From positions 39,646,475 through 39,710,474 of the forward strand of contig JAYGXS010000004.1 in assembly GCA_036362985.1 (NCBI GenBank): DNA of 64,000 bases, in the 5' to 3' direction. The notes beneath the pieces are model-generated. The model searched no databases and was not told the origin of the DNA. It saw nothing but the letters and a program-made list of their open reading frames with translations. Below, one piece after another: positions 27,301 to 39,300 of this stretch. This stretch comes from Ligula intestinalis (lineage: Eukaryota > Platyhelminthes > Cestoda > Diphyllobothriidea > Diphyllobothriidae). How positions within the stretch are numbered: the stretch's first letter is position 1; each line of letters begins with the position of its first letter. Made by a program: the position numbers and the translations under genes.

Positions 27301-30300
27301 TCTCCCCTCCTCTACATCTCTGTTTTTGACGACGGAGCAGCCCCTCCTCACCGCCGGGATTGGGACCAACCTGGCGAGTCTCCTGATCCAACGAGGGCTA
27401 CTAGCCAGCCAGCCAGCCAACATCATCACCACCAGTTATGAGCACATTTTATGCCAAAATCGGTTAAAATCCATTTTGCTACTGTCTAGCGAGTCTACGA
27501 ATGAAGCATGCCAGCAGTCCTTTTTCTGCATAGTCAAATCCGACTCATGATTAAGGCATGTATACGTAATACTGCCCCCCCCCGCAGTCTTTTCCATTAA
27601 ATCTCATCCCGGCTTATTGTCATTTTTGGCAGCATTGTGTGGACGGAGCTGCCTATCTAGGAAATACAACTTTCTGCGTCTGTAATTTTTTTAAACTCGT
27701 AAGTTAATCTGCGCGAAAATTCGGGGTCCAGACAAAATATTCCTTTCATCACCCCCGGAAGAGGTAGAGGAAGAAGGAGCGATTTCTGGGATGATGAAAG
27801 AAAAAACTTTAAGCCTTGGAACGGTCTTTTGTGGTCTCTGCGCATATTCTGGTTGGCGTGAAGTTCACCTGTGTGCCAAAATGTGCAACTTGTTCTGTCT
27901 CCGCCCTCGCGCATTCGTGACATCTATCCGATAAGCACTAACCGCTGACCGGACTTACCCTGCTAACGCGTGTTTCTAATAGGGACGGGTGATTCATTCT
28001 CAGTGACAAAAGTGGACACTTAGACTGCCCTTTTGCGGCCTGCATAATCCCCTCGTGTTTCCTATAGTAGGTATGCGTCATTATCAACTCTGGGCATCAT
28101 TGCTATGCAATGACCGGGTAGGACCATGATCGCCCGTGCAGACTTACCTCTCTCCTCGCCCTCTCCCCTCCTACCTCTACCTAGCAGAATATTGAGCCGA
28201 TTAACAAATAAGGTACTTGCTTCCATATATTGCACAGATGTGATCAATCTTTCAGGCATTAAAACAATCACTCCTTTTTACTCTTCAGGACCGCACACGT
28301 GCCCTGCAAACCAAATGCAGAAGTTCCCACCGAGGACGCCAAGATGACCCCTGAGGTCGCGATTCCCCGACCCCTTTCTCGGACAGTGGTTGATGCGACA
28401 GCGAATCACAACCACAGGGACTCGGAAAGCATCACCTCGACCGCACTGGTGTGTTTATTGCGCACGGCCTTCGCGCTGCTCCTAGGACCGCAGTTTTTCC
28501 ATTTGTAGTCCTTTTGCTCAGTCTGCATAACGGTTCTACTGAGCTTTGCGTATGCAGGCAAAACCCTCTCCTGCACTATAACCACCAGTTTTACCCCCTG
28601 CTCCGTTTAAGTGGTAACAGGCAGTTTGTCCGGCATGCCTGCTGCTACAGGAAAACACACACGTTTGGACCAATACGGGCACTGATGGAGTAATACTCGA
28701 ACTAAAAACACCGGATTATGTTCCATTTAGTAATATTAGTTTAGGAGCAACACGAGGAGGGGGTCAGTGACTGAGCAGTTCAGCTGCCGGAAACAGCAAT
28801 ATTATGGATAATGATAACCTTTGTCTTTGTCGTCACCTCTGCATTCGCCATCATAATTTTTTTCATCGTCATTAGCTCTGTCTTTCAGAAATCACATTTA
28901 TTTCATAAAAGAAACGAGATCGGCCTCTAAACACTTTGGATGTCTTCAGTCCTTCGAATAGGACATTTCATGAGTGTTATATGATATTGATCTAGTACAG
29001 GCGAGTTCACAACAGACATTCGGTTGTTTATTCAAAGTTGTCTCCTCTAATGCTTTGACTCAGAAATCTATTGGGAAGGCAATGGAGGCAACGAAAGTTA
29101 TTTAATTCTAGTCCACGTTCGATATAGCATACCGACATTACGTTTTTCAGCATTTTGAGACAATCATCCAGATCTCAGTCCCCTGAGGTTGGCTTGGAAT
29201 AAATTATTCACGAGATCCAAGAGCCTGTCTATTTCGCAATTAACCTTAACTGAAGACCGTTTTACAACCAGTCACCCATGAACTCGCTGAGTAGCTGGCA
29301 GCTGAACTAACGCATTAATAGTTTCCCCAATATCCGCTCACCAGTTTTGTTCAATTACGCCACTGACTGGCTTCAGCTAAGGATTCTACACGGTTTTGAC
29401 CATGATGGAGTCTGCAGATAAACACTGACTGATCTCAACTTTATTGACGGTGTTGGCCCGCTGGCCTGAAGCATTGGTCACCCATAGTCTGTGGTACAGT
29501 TGTTGAATGGCGTGGCTAAATCTCTTTATTTATGAACCCTGGGAAGACCAAAGGGTTTTGGAGTTGGATTCCTGGCCAGGAGAAAGCACCCCTCAGGATT
29601 ACTGATCGTCAACTTGAGGTGGAGAGCTTTAAGTACCTCAGATCGAGGTTGCTGCCAAATGTGCAGAGTAAGGACGTCATCGTATCCCTTCGCAAGTCCT
29701 TCACATTTCGTGAAAAGTATCTAGGAATTCGACACGACATCCCTCCTCGTAAGGATCCGCGTCTGTTGGGTATCCTTCAAATAAGCCATACACAGCTGTA
29801 AATGTTGTACTGTGCGCGTGTAAGACGATCAAAAATATAGCTGTTTAGCCATCGTCGCCCCAGGGCCATTCTTTGGGTTTGAAGTACGCATCTCCTTAGA
29901 TGAAACCGTTCGCACTGTCAACGCAAACATCGTGATCGTTAATCGTCAAGCTCGGTGCTACACAGCAGAGGACAGAAAGAAATGAGCTAAAGTATGTTTT
30001 TCACACCTTAAACAATCTGAAGCTCTTGTGAAGCACAACGACACGTCCGCAGTCGTGTCTTGGAAGGCTGCAGCGGACTTGGTAAGTCGGCTTTCCTACT
30101 GCCTCTGAATGCGGCCTTGAGGGTGCCTTTTATGTCTGCGATCAGAGCTAGTGTGGGACACAAGCTAAAAGGAGGCTTTTCATAACGTCATCCACCCCGT
30201 TGGTCTGCCTTCAGTTTTATGTTATGCCATCCGCTCTACTTAAATCTTTTTATTTTGGAGCTTTTTTGCGCTTGTCTACGTCCAACTAGGTTGGCATATC

Positions 30301-33300
30301 CATGCAGACCATCTCATTCAGTGGGTAAATTACTCCTGTATTTTATTTTCAAACTCACCCAACAATTCTAATTTCTCAATTAGCATGGTACAACACGCAC
30401 GAAATCTTCGCATAATTCGTCTGCTCGTTCAACGCTTTCAACCTCAAGCAGCCAGTCGGCCGGAGGAGCCAAGCATATATTTGTTGGCAGTCTTCCACCG
30501 GCTCCCACCGGTCCACCACGCCTAACTGCCGCCGCTCTTGGTCTCAGCCTAACTGCTAATGTCAATCGTCTAGACGCACTGGCGGCATCAATCGAGCAAT
30601 TGCAGGGGATGGAGTCTCTGCGCCAGTTGTCACTGGCACAAGCTGAATCAGTTAGCCTGGCCCAGTTGATTCAGGTACCTCAACTACAGTTGGCACTATC
30701 CCACACTTGCCGTTTGTTCACCTTGGTGTCTCATGTAGTGTAATAACAGCTGCATTTTAAGGCGTCTAACGCACTTCTCCTTGCACCTTTTCTTAGTGCG
30801 GTCAGGTCAAGGAATCGTTCGGAATCAACCAGCCAGCTTCTACCAATCGGCAGCCTTCAGAGCTTATCACATCCAACCAAAACCACCGTACTGTAAAAGA
30901 GGAAGACGTGAGTAATCAAAGCTTCTTGTGCTTAATTTTTACCTCTTAGTTTGTCTCTCCCTCGCCTATCCTATTCTCATCTTCCTATCCCTTCTTTCCT
31001 GCTTGCTCCTATGAACTCTGCTCCACCTTCCCTCTTGTTTTTCGATTCGTTGTCTAGCCTCCGTCTGTTGACTTACAAACACGGAAGCCAGTCGCTGTAG
31101 TTTCCTCGAGCTGTGGAAGTTCCCAGAACGAATCTAGCGCGGCAGTTATTTCAACCTCCATCAGTGCTCGTAATACCTTAAACACGAGCAGTTCGCGTAT
31201 CTTGGAGATCACTCACACTGCAAGGCCAAGAAGTGCGCAAGATTCGACTCTTCGTACATCCTCTGCGAATGCTTCACTTGTCCTAGACTCAGATGTTGGT
31301 GGTAAGTAGACCTTATATTTAAATATCCCTTGCTAAACAGAAGTACTTTGTTATTCAGACATACACCTGTTGACTTGGATCCATTGAAAATCCCTTATTT
31401 TGAATTTACTGGGCCCGCCATATTTATTCATCCCCCTGTCCATTCCTTTGTAGCCGTCTCTGAAGCTATACAATCGGTGGCGGAAGTTTCTAATTCTCAG
31501 TTGGACCCCGGCATTTCGGTCCGTACTTCACGTCAAACCTCAGTACTTTCTCAGGAAGCGGAACCTCAAATCGCAAAGAGCCACTTAACTCATCATGTCT
31601 TCCCGAAGACCTTAGATCGCCCCTCGCTTGCCGACAAGGTCAGTAAGCATCAGTATACACATTCCTACATCGTGGTTCTAATACGCTTTCTACTTTCGTC
31701 GTTTCAGTAGCGCTTTTTTATATATATCTCATTAATATATTATTATACCCGTGTGCCTTATATCCCTCACAGTCACTAAATACGACAAATGATCTTCTGA
31801 CGGCTATTGAGGCCCTGGACCAGCCTGTCGGAGAGACATCAAAGACGGCGAAGGCGGAAAAGGCTGTTGATGCGTCAGATTTTGGTGGCCAGATTCTCCG
31901 CCTGGATTCAGAAGACTACAAGGGGTAAGGAGCTTTTTATTATCAACCGCAAGAGCTTTAACTTCACTTGAGTCTGGCTTCGAAATTAATCGAAAGACTG
32001 CCCGTTATCTTTTACCAAGCAGCCTTGACCTCGCAAACGCCACAAAGTCTGTGTTTCAGATATCGTTCAACTTTCTTCATTTGTTCGTCGTTCTCTTTTA
32101 TATTTTACTTTAGGCTTATGTTTGGTTTGCAGAAGCCGAACTTGTTTTTTATCGTTTTCATATTATCACATCTGGCTGACCTTTGAAACCAAATTTACTG
32201 CCGTTTTGTCTATAGGCTATATAAACTTCGTGCGGAAGAACTGAGGAGGCGCAAACATAAAGCCCAGCTAGTAATGCTGCTGTCGGAACGGTTGGCACTT
32301 CAGGAGTCTGAGGTCGTACAGCTCGAGTCTAAAGCATTGCAGGTAACCCACCATCTCGTGTCCCATGCAGATAACTCATTGTTATTATTGAGTGTGTAAA
32401 TAGTACTTTTATACTGATAGTGCCCATGTTATCTGGTTTATGTTATTTTAAGGAAGGCTTTCTTTGGGAAAATGAGGAAACTTTATTCAGTAAATTTTCG
32501 ATATTGGATCTCCAGGTCGTCGCCAGACTTGAGAAGCTGTGCAAGAAACAATTAGCATATCAAAAGTGCTGGTACAGTTATATTGCCGTGTAGTGTGGAC
32601 GCTAATTGGCAGCTGAAATTTGCGTCTTTTCGTCTTCCTTAACTCACTCGTGGAATTGACGGTCTTCGACACAACTACTCGCTACAATTTTAGAACTGAC
32701 TCTGTAAATTAGTGATTCATCCAATTCATTTATCCGATAGTTTCCGGAATTATTTTAGCACTCTGTGGGGAACGATATAGAGGGCACTGGGGCCTTAGAT
32801 GAAGAGCCAAACCCTTTGTATTTGCTCCAAAGAGTGTCGAAAGCATTAGCTAAATGTTTTCGGCGTTCAGCCTATAGAAGAATTACTTTCACACATACCT
32901 AAATTATATTTGTCAAGAAAAAAATGTTATAGTTGGGACAAAAATTCTATTCACCGGACGTTTCGGAATCCTGCGCGGATCTATGATCAAGGGCGAAAGC
33001 CTTCTTCCCTTAATAAGGTGACTGACTTGACTTATCCGAGGATATAGCAGAAACGGCTAGTTCGTACACAGGGATTTACGGTATTTATAGGATTCATTCA
33101 CTATGCTACTACATAGTTGTGCCAGTTAACGGCTCCCGCCTGTCGAGGAAGGTTGCCCGCTTATGCGCTAATGGCTTGATGGCCGGTGTGTGGGTCGTGA
33201 CCTACTGGACTTTAATTATCCGTGGTGGACGCGGGCGTGATGATTACTCAATCATCTGACTCCCCGGCGTTGGCGTTAGACGACGCATTCGCCCGTGCCT

Positions 33301-36300
33301 TCCTGAGTGGTGAATTGTCTTGGCCAAAATGAACCTCAGTAACGAATATTGATTGGGCAGGTTGTTGCACTTGTTTATAGATTGAGAGCCAGTAACCTAC
33401 TACCCAAGTAACTCGCGACTCACACGATTGTCTTTTCTCGTAAGAATTTCAGCTCCATCAAATTTGAATGTGCGGCTGGGCCTCTTTTAATGAGCTGCAG
33501 CCTGTTAGCTCATGAAAACTCCCGAATTTCACAACAAAACTCATGTTTCGCAAAATTCACTCAGGCTGCATCTCCCGAGGTCATACGTCAATAATGGTCT
33601 TACTCTCCTGAATAAAGAAACTATAGTTCTCAAATGGGGGTTTAATTTCGTGCATTATTTAAGACTAGGTATAATAATAAAACCTACTTTTTACACAAAA
33701 CTAGAATTTAAAAAAAGCTATTGGTTAAATCACTGAAATAACGCTAACTATTAGGCTTTGTAAGGAAGGGAGTACGGCATAAAAAGGTTATAGTAATGAA
33801 AAATAGTGGTGCATACATAAATCAGTACGTTGTTGACCGTCCCTTCGCATTTAGCAGAGGCAACTATCGCAAATACTTAGTTGCCTGAACCGGTCACTTT
33901 CACTAACCTCACTTGCCATGCAGCCATTTTCTATTGTTCAACGAAACTGATTTCAGCATATCAGCCAAGCCCCGGCAGGCGCGTGTAACAGCCGTTGACT
34001 GATTATGTTGGTACAAGAAAGCTAGTCACGTCGTGGAACGCGTAGATGGAAGCTCAGTGACAGGCCCTTTGCCGTAGCCTCTCACGATACTATTCATATT
34101 GAGCTTGTTCACTCATTGTTCCGTATGTGAATAGAGAAGGAAACGTGTATTATCCAAATTCATTTTTCACGCAGTTGGTCACTGCCCTTGTGTTGACCAA
34201 CTTTATTTCGCTCAATTCACCTTTATTATGGGAAAGGTAGGCGAACGCTTTAGAACTTCAACTGATTATGATAACATGGCCAGAGAAAGTCCCCGATGCA
34301 TACAGGCCATCTGACGAGACAATTAGGAAATATCATTACTGAAAAATAGGGCCTAGCATTTTCTAAAACGTGTAACATTCAGAATAATACAAGGAAAAAC
34401 GTGTGTTTGTTTCTGATGGCGTGGTGATAGGTATAGCTAAACTGGCCGAGCTTCCTCTTAAAATGTGTCCATGGATAGGGATATTACGATGTCCGCAGGC
34501 AAAGCATCCCACGTCGTGATAGGTCGAGCTGCCTATCAGCCTACATAACGATACCATGCGTAGCCTAAGCCGCAACGAGATTGCTTATGGTAGCTGAAAA
34601 CCTACTAAGGCTATTACTTCGGTCTTTACTTAAAAACTTGCGCCCTAAACGGGCTGCGTGTTATGTGCACTGGACCAACTCGCAGGCCTGATAAGGATAC
34701 GGCAAGCGTTCTTGTTAGGGCTGCACTCCCATAAAAAATGCCAAACAGGGGAGCGTGATTGCAAGCATAGGGGCCGCCCGGCCCCGCCAGCCGCTTGCAT
34801 CCGATCTGACATCCGGTTTTCTTGACTCTCTTGACACCGGGCACACGTGGTTGAGGGAAGAGAGTGTACGGTGGGTGTTATGCAGTCCTACTGTCACTGA
34901 AAACTGATTCACGCGCAAGTTATTGCTCTTGCATTCAGCTTGCTGGAACACGCCGTGCACATAATCAAAACCGACCGTTGAACTGTCACTTAGGTGCTAT
35001 CCTGTCGAAATATGGACATTCGTATCAAAGTCTACGACTTGGCGGTTTTTGAAATCAATGGCAACTATCTTGTTGATTTTGAAACTTGACATTTTGACGC
35101 GTCACTTCTTTCTTTAATTTTTTTTCTTTTTTTTTGAGGGTTTTTTTTCTGCTGTTAAGTGTACGCGTTAAAGTCACTGTAAGAATAGGGGACGCTCAGT
35201 GAACCACTTGCACGTAAAGTACCCCAATAGAACGCTTTTTGGGTTGATTAGTTGTGTTGGCAGAAACAGGAGAACTCTCTAACCCCAGGCACCGATGTTA
35301 GTGCACTTTTCTCTAGTTTATCTCAAATCAAAGCCATAGAAACCGCAACTTCCAACAATTTCCTTTTCTCGTATACTTTTGCTCGTCTCATGTCTAGTCG
35401 CTCAGGCGCAAACTGGCCGAACCACCCAAACTCACTCCCCCATTAGTCGGCAGAGGAGGTGTTCGCACGCCGGCGTCCCGCAAGCGCGCGGCATTGTCGC
35501 GCAAACGGAAGGAAACCCATCCTGGTGATTCCACCGAACCGGAGGAGGAGAGTGTGTCAGGCGCTGCCGTCGTTTCATCAGATCGCTTGAAATTGCGAGT
35601 TCCCGTTGACCAGGAGGAGGAGGGGACCTCGGCTTCCATTTCAGTTAGCGTCGCCGCTTCCTCCACCACTACCACCACCACCACCTCAACTTCCACCACA
35701 GCCTCATCTTTGGTTTCCATGTCGGCACGTTCCATAGCCAACGATTATGCAACAACTGCCTGTAGCAGTAGCAAAGGAGGTGACGAATCCCTTCCCAACA
35801 CATCCGCTCGTTCTGCCATTTCGGCAAACGTCACTGATGTCCCGTAAGTCGCCTTTGCTTTAACGCTTCCTCTACTTTTTAACGTCGTCCGGTATTTAGT
35901 CGTTGAAAGGGACTCCGTTTGTGGTCGACAATCATCACCTTTACGCTTTCCGCTAAAAACACTAGTTCCTAGAAAGAATTTGCCCAGAATGGCAAAGTTG
36001 AAAATTTTGAAGGGGAGCCATCGCTCGTTGCTGATGTTTCGGTGATCGTGGTCGGCTAGCCTTTGTTCAATCATTTAATACAAAAATTCAACAGAAATCT
36101 AAATAACTTGTCAATTTATTTTTTGCTCGAATGATCGATTTTTATCTGTGCAGCGTTCGCAGCTCTCTGGCTGGATTGCCATCTGTCTACAGGGTTAGTT
36201 ACTACGGTAACGAAAAGTAGTTGGGTGTGTTAGCCCTGGCGGCGTGCTGCTTCCCCTTCAGTTGAGGTCGTTGCTACGCTGTTTAAACGCATTTATGACG

Positions 36301-39300
36301 TTCCCTGGACTTATCTTGCAATGGAACCCACGGGTCTTTTCCGCTGCCGCCGCCACTGCAGATGCTTTGTCTAGGTCGCCTGTAATCATTAAATTCCCAA
36401 TGTTATTCCTTGAAGGTGGCTCTTAGACCTTTGATATTCGGTTTCCGCCGTTGGAGACGTACACCACATGACTTCGTCAAGACCGGCTAGCTCAGGTATG
36501 GTCACATCCGTATTAAATACAAGTAAGAAAGTAGGTCATCCCTTCAATCTACAACTCACTCGTGACATAGGTTTCAAACGCTCTCGCTTTGTAAACCGCA
36601 AGCTGCGATCTACGGGACCATTCCGAAGCCTCACCCATCTAGCGCTCGCGGGTGGCTGCGAATAGTAAAATACCTTTTAACTGTGGTTGGTTGCGGGAAA
36701 TTGCCATGCATCGATCTTAAAAATGGATCAGTCATAAAGATACCCCAAGCTTCAATGACTCGGTGTTGTCGCCGTCAAATATAACTTCGTTCCTCTGTTT
36801 GGATCAATTTTAAACCGAAAGCTGGACAGAAACTTAAGTTGTTAGCAACTGATACTTATGATATTCAGGATAATCACCATAGAAAGGAAAGTCTGCCAAA
36901 AATCTAGCAAGGCAATGAGACCAAAAACCAAGAGATTCTTATTGTTAATCAAACAGCGTAATATCGCGCTACGATGACCCTAGAGTGGATCTTCTACATA
37001 TGCAGCTGCCTGCCGCTCTCACAAAAGGCTTTCCTGTTTATTTTTGAAATAACTTTGTACAGAGTCCATTCAATTTTAACAGTAATATTGTAAATTGTAG
37101 GTTCACATTATCATAGAACTCCTTTGTGGGTTTTATCTGCTGTTTTCAGTCCTGAAATAATTATAATCGATGTATCTTTCGGGTGCCGCCCCAGAGAGCC
37201 CTGCACAGTAAACGCCAGAATTGCCTTTTTGACTACTGATAAGCGTTGCATATTCTGTTACTGTTACGTGTTCCAAAGCTCATGATAATAAACCAATTGG
37301 TCCGTTGTTCGACCAGCCTTCAAACAGCTGAAACTCAAATCCTTGCCTACACTTATAATCAGTCCTTGCCTGCTCAGGTCACTACGCGCCAAGGTCCTGT
37401 CTGCGAGGAACCTGTCAATGACGGCTGCTGCCGACGCCACCGGCCAAAATGCCGCTAGCACCGGTCGTACGTCGGCCAGCGCAGCTGCGGTGGTCCCTAC
37501 GTACTCCACGGGCATTTTCATTGAAGAGTCCTCTGCCGGTCGGCCCCACGGTTCCCGAGCGGCGACGCCTCGGAGCACCAGCTCTGCAACTCTCACACCA
37601 GGTAACACACAACTGTTCGAACATCACATACAACGATGTCCACCTTTGCAATCCTCTGGCCTGGTTGGATCAGAACACTGATTTGTGTAAATCAGTTCGT
37701 AGTGAGGGCAGACCGCATTTTCCCTACTTTTCCCACTTTGATAGCAGAATTATATTGAGTCGTACGTATTTGAACGCAGGTGCAGTGACTGATAAAATTA
37801 AGCAGCCTATCTACGCGTGACACGCACATGACGTGTCCTCACTTCAGTTGTACTGGACTACTGTAAAGTTGGCTCGGATCTCACCCACATGGAAGTGCCG
37901 TAAAAAAGTAAGGAGGAATCATCGTAGGCTGACTGTCAGTCCCCCGAGCCACGTCTCTTAATGCGTCGGGGTAGACTTATAATTTTGAGGAATGTTCTGC
38001 TGTGCAGTAGGGGTGGCTTCGCCCCTTTTCCTGCTCCCATACAGTAGTCGTCTATTCAAGTCTTTCAACTAACAGATAATGGGCCTGACGCAGCGCGAAG
38101 GCCTACGTCTAAGGAATGCATGCATGACATTAGTTGTGAGCTTTCGCGGACTTTGCCCCACCAAATAAACGCGTGTGTTGTGACTAACTCTGACTCGATT
38201 TTGGTTCTAGCGCATCCGTAACACGTGTGCGCAAAATGTTTTATTGAACTAAATTTACAAACCAGGACTTTGGTCAAGCCTATTTAAAATTTCTACAACC
38301 ATTGTATGTCACGAACAGCCGAAGTTTGACCTCAAGCGACCTTGCAGTTTAGACCTCATCCGGCGACACCCAAAGACAGGCTAGGAAGACTCTTCAGGCT
38401 AGTGGACTGGATGCAGTACCGGTCATGCTGTAGTCTATCAATCTGGAATATTGACTCACTGTTTTCCCGGAAGAAATTTGAGCAAGCTCCCCCCTCCTCT
38501 ACCCCCTCGCCATACACCCACATCTAAGAATAATAGCTATTCTTTTTTATGCATCAAGTTTTACCCTTCTAGATGAATACTTAATTGGTCAGTTAATTTA
38601 TCTTATTAATGTACAATGACTGTTCGCAGTTGAATAAGAGTTCGCGAAATTTTATGGTGTTAATAAGTTCCGCAACTCTGGAATATGACAGGCGAGTTCA
38701 CCGACGTGGTCTAAATGCAGAGCAGTTGATACGCTTTTCCTCCTGGCTTAAAATTATGGTACTTTTAAACGACCGCATGCTGGCAGAATTGACTTAGTTG
38801 GCACGTATATATGGTTGAAGTGCCACCATCTGCGAGGGTCCTGATACCGTAGATCATGGATATCTCTTCCTGACATCTGGAGGGATCGACAATGCCATTT
38901 TACGTGACTTAGCGTAGTAGCTACGCTAAAAATTTTCCCCTGGGCCGAGTTTTTACTTGCGGGTCCGTACCCAGGTGAATCCTGTACTTCCTTAAACATT
39001 TTCAAGCCATCTTGGAGGCTCGTTATCCGGCCTAGCATACACTAAACAGAATGATACTCTATCCCCGCGTTTTTCTGATTAACACAGCCCTATACTTGCA
39101 ACACACGCACCCTTAGTCCTAACCGCGTTTTGAATGTATTTCCACGCTTTTGGATGTAAGCCGTCCCGTTCACCTGTACCTCTTCAGAGCATACAATCGA
39201 TCTGCGCTCTTCAACCTCTGCCCGCACCCTGACTCAGCTCTTTGACGGAGGTGTAGTCCTTTCCGCCCAGGCCTTATCTCCACTGCCCAGTGGTAACAAG

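Larger units (their letters stand above)
32343..35397 (+). other. Intron 17 with nested retroelement ends
   Basis: The 3.05-kb intron holds a minus-strand PLE end (32940-32990), a LINE tail (32989-33045), family B copy 3 (34640-34930) and T-rich runs at 35115-35155. No exon found. Confidence 0.5.
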
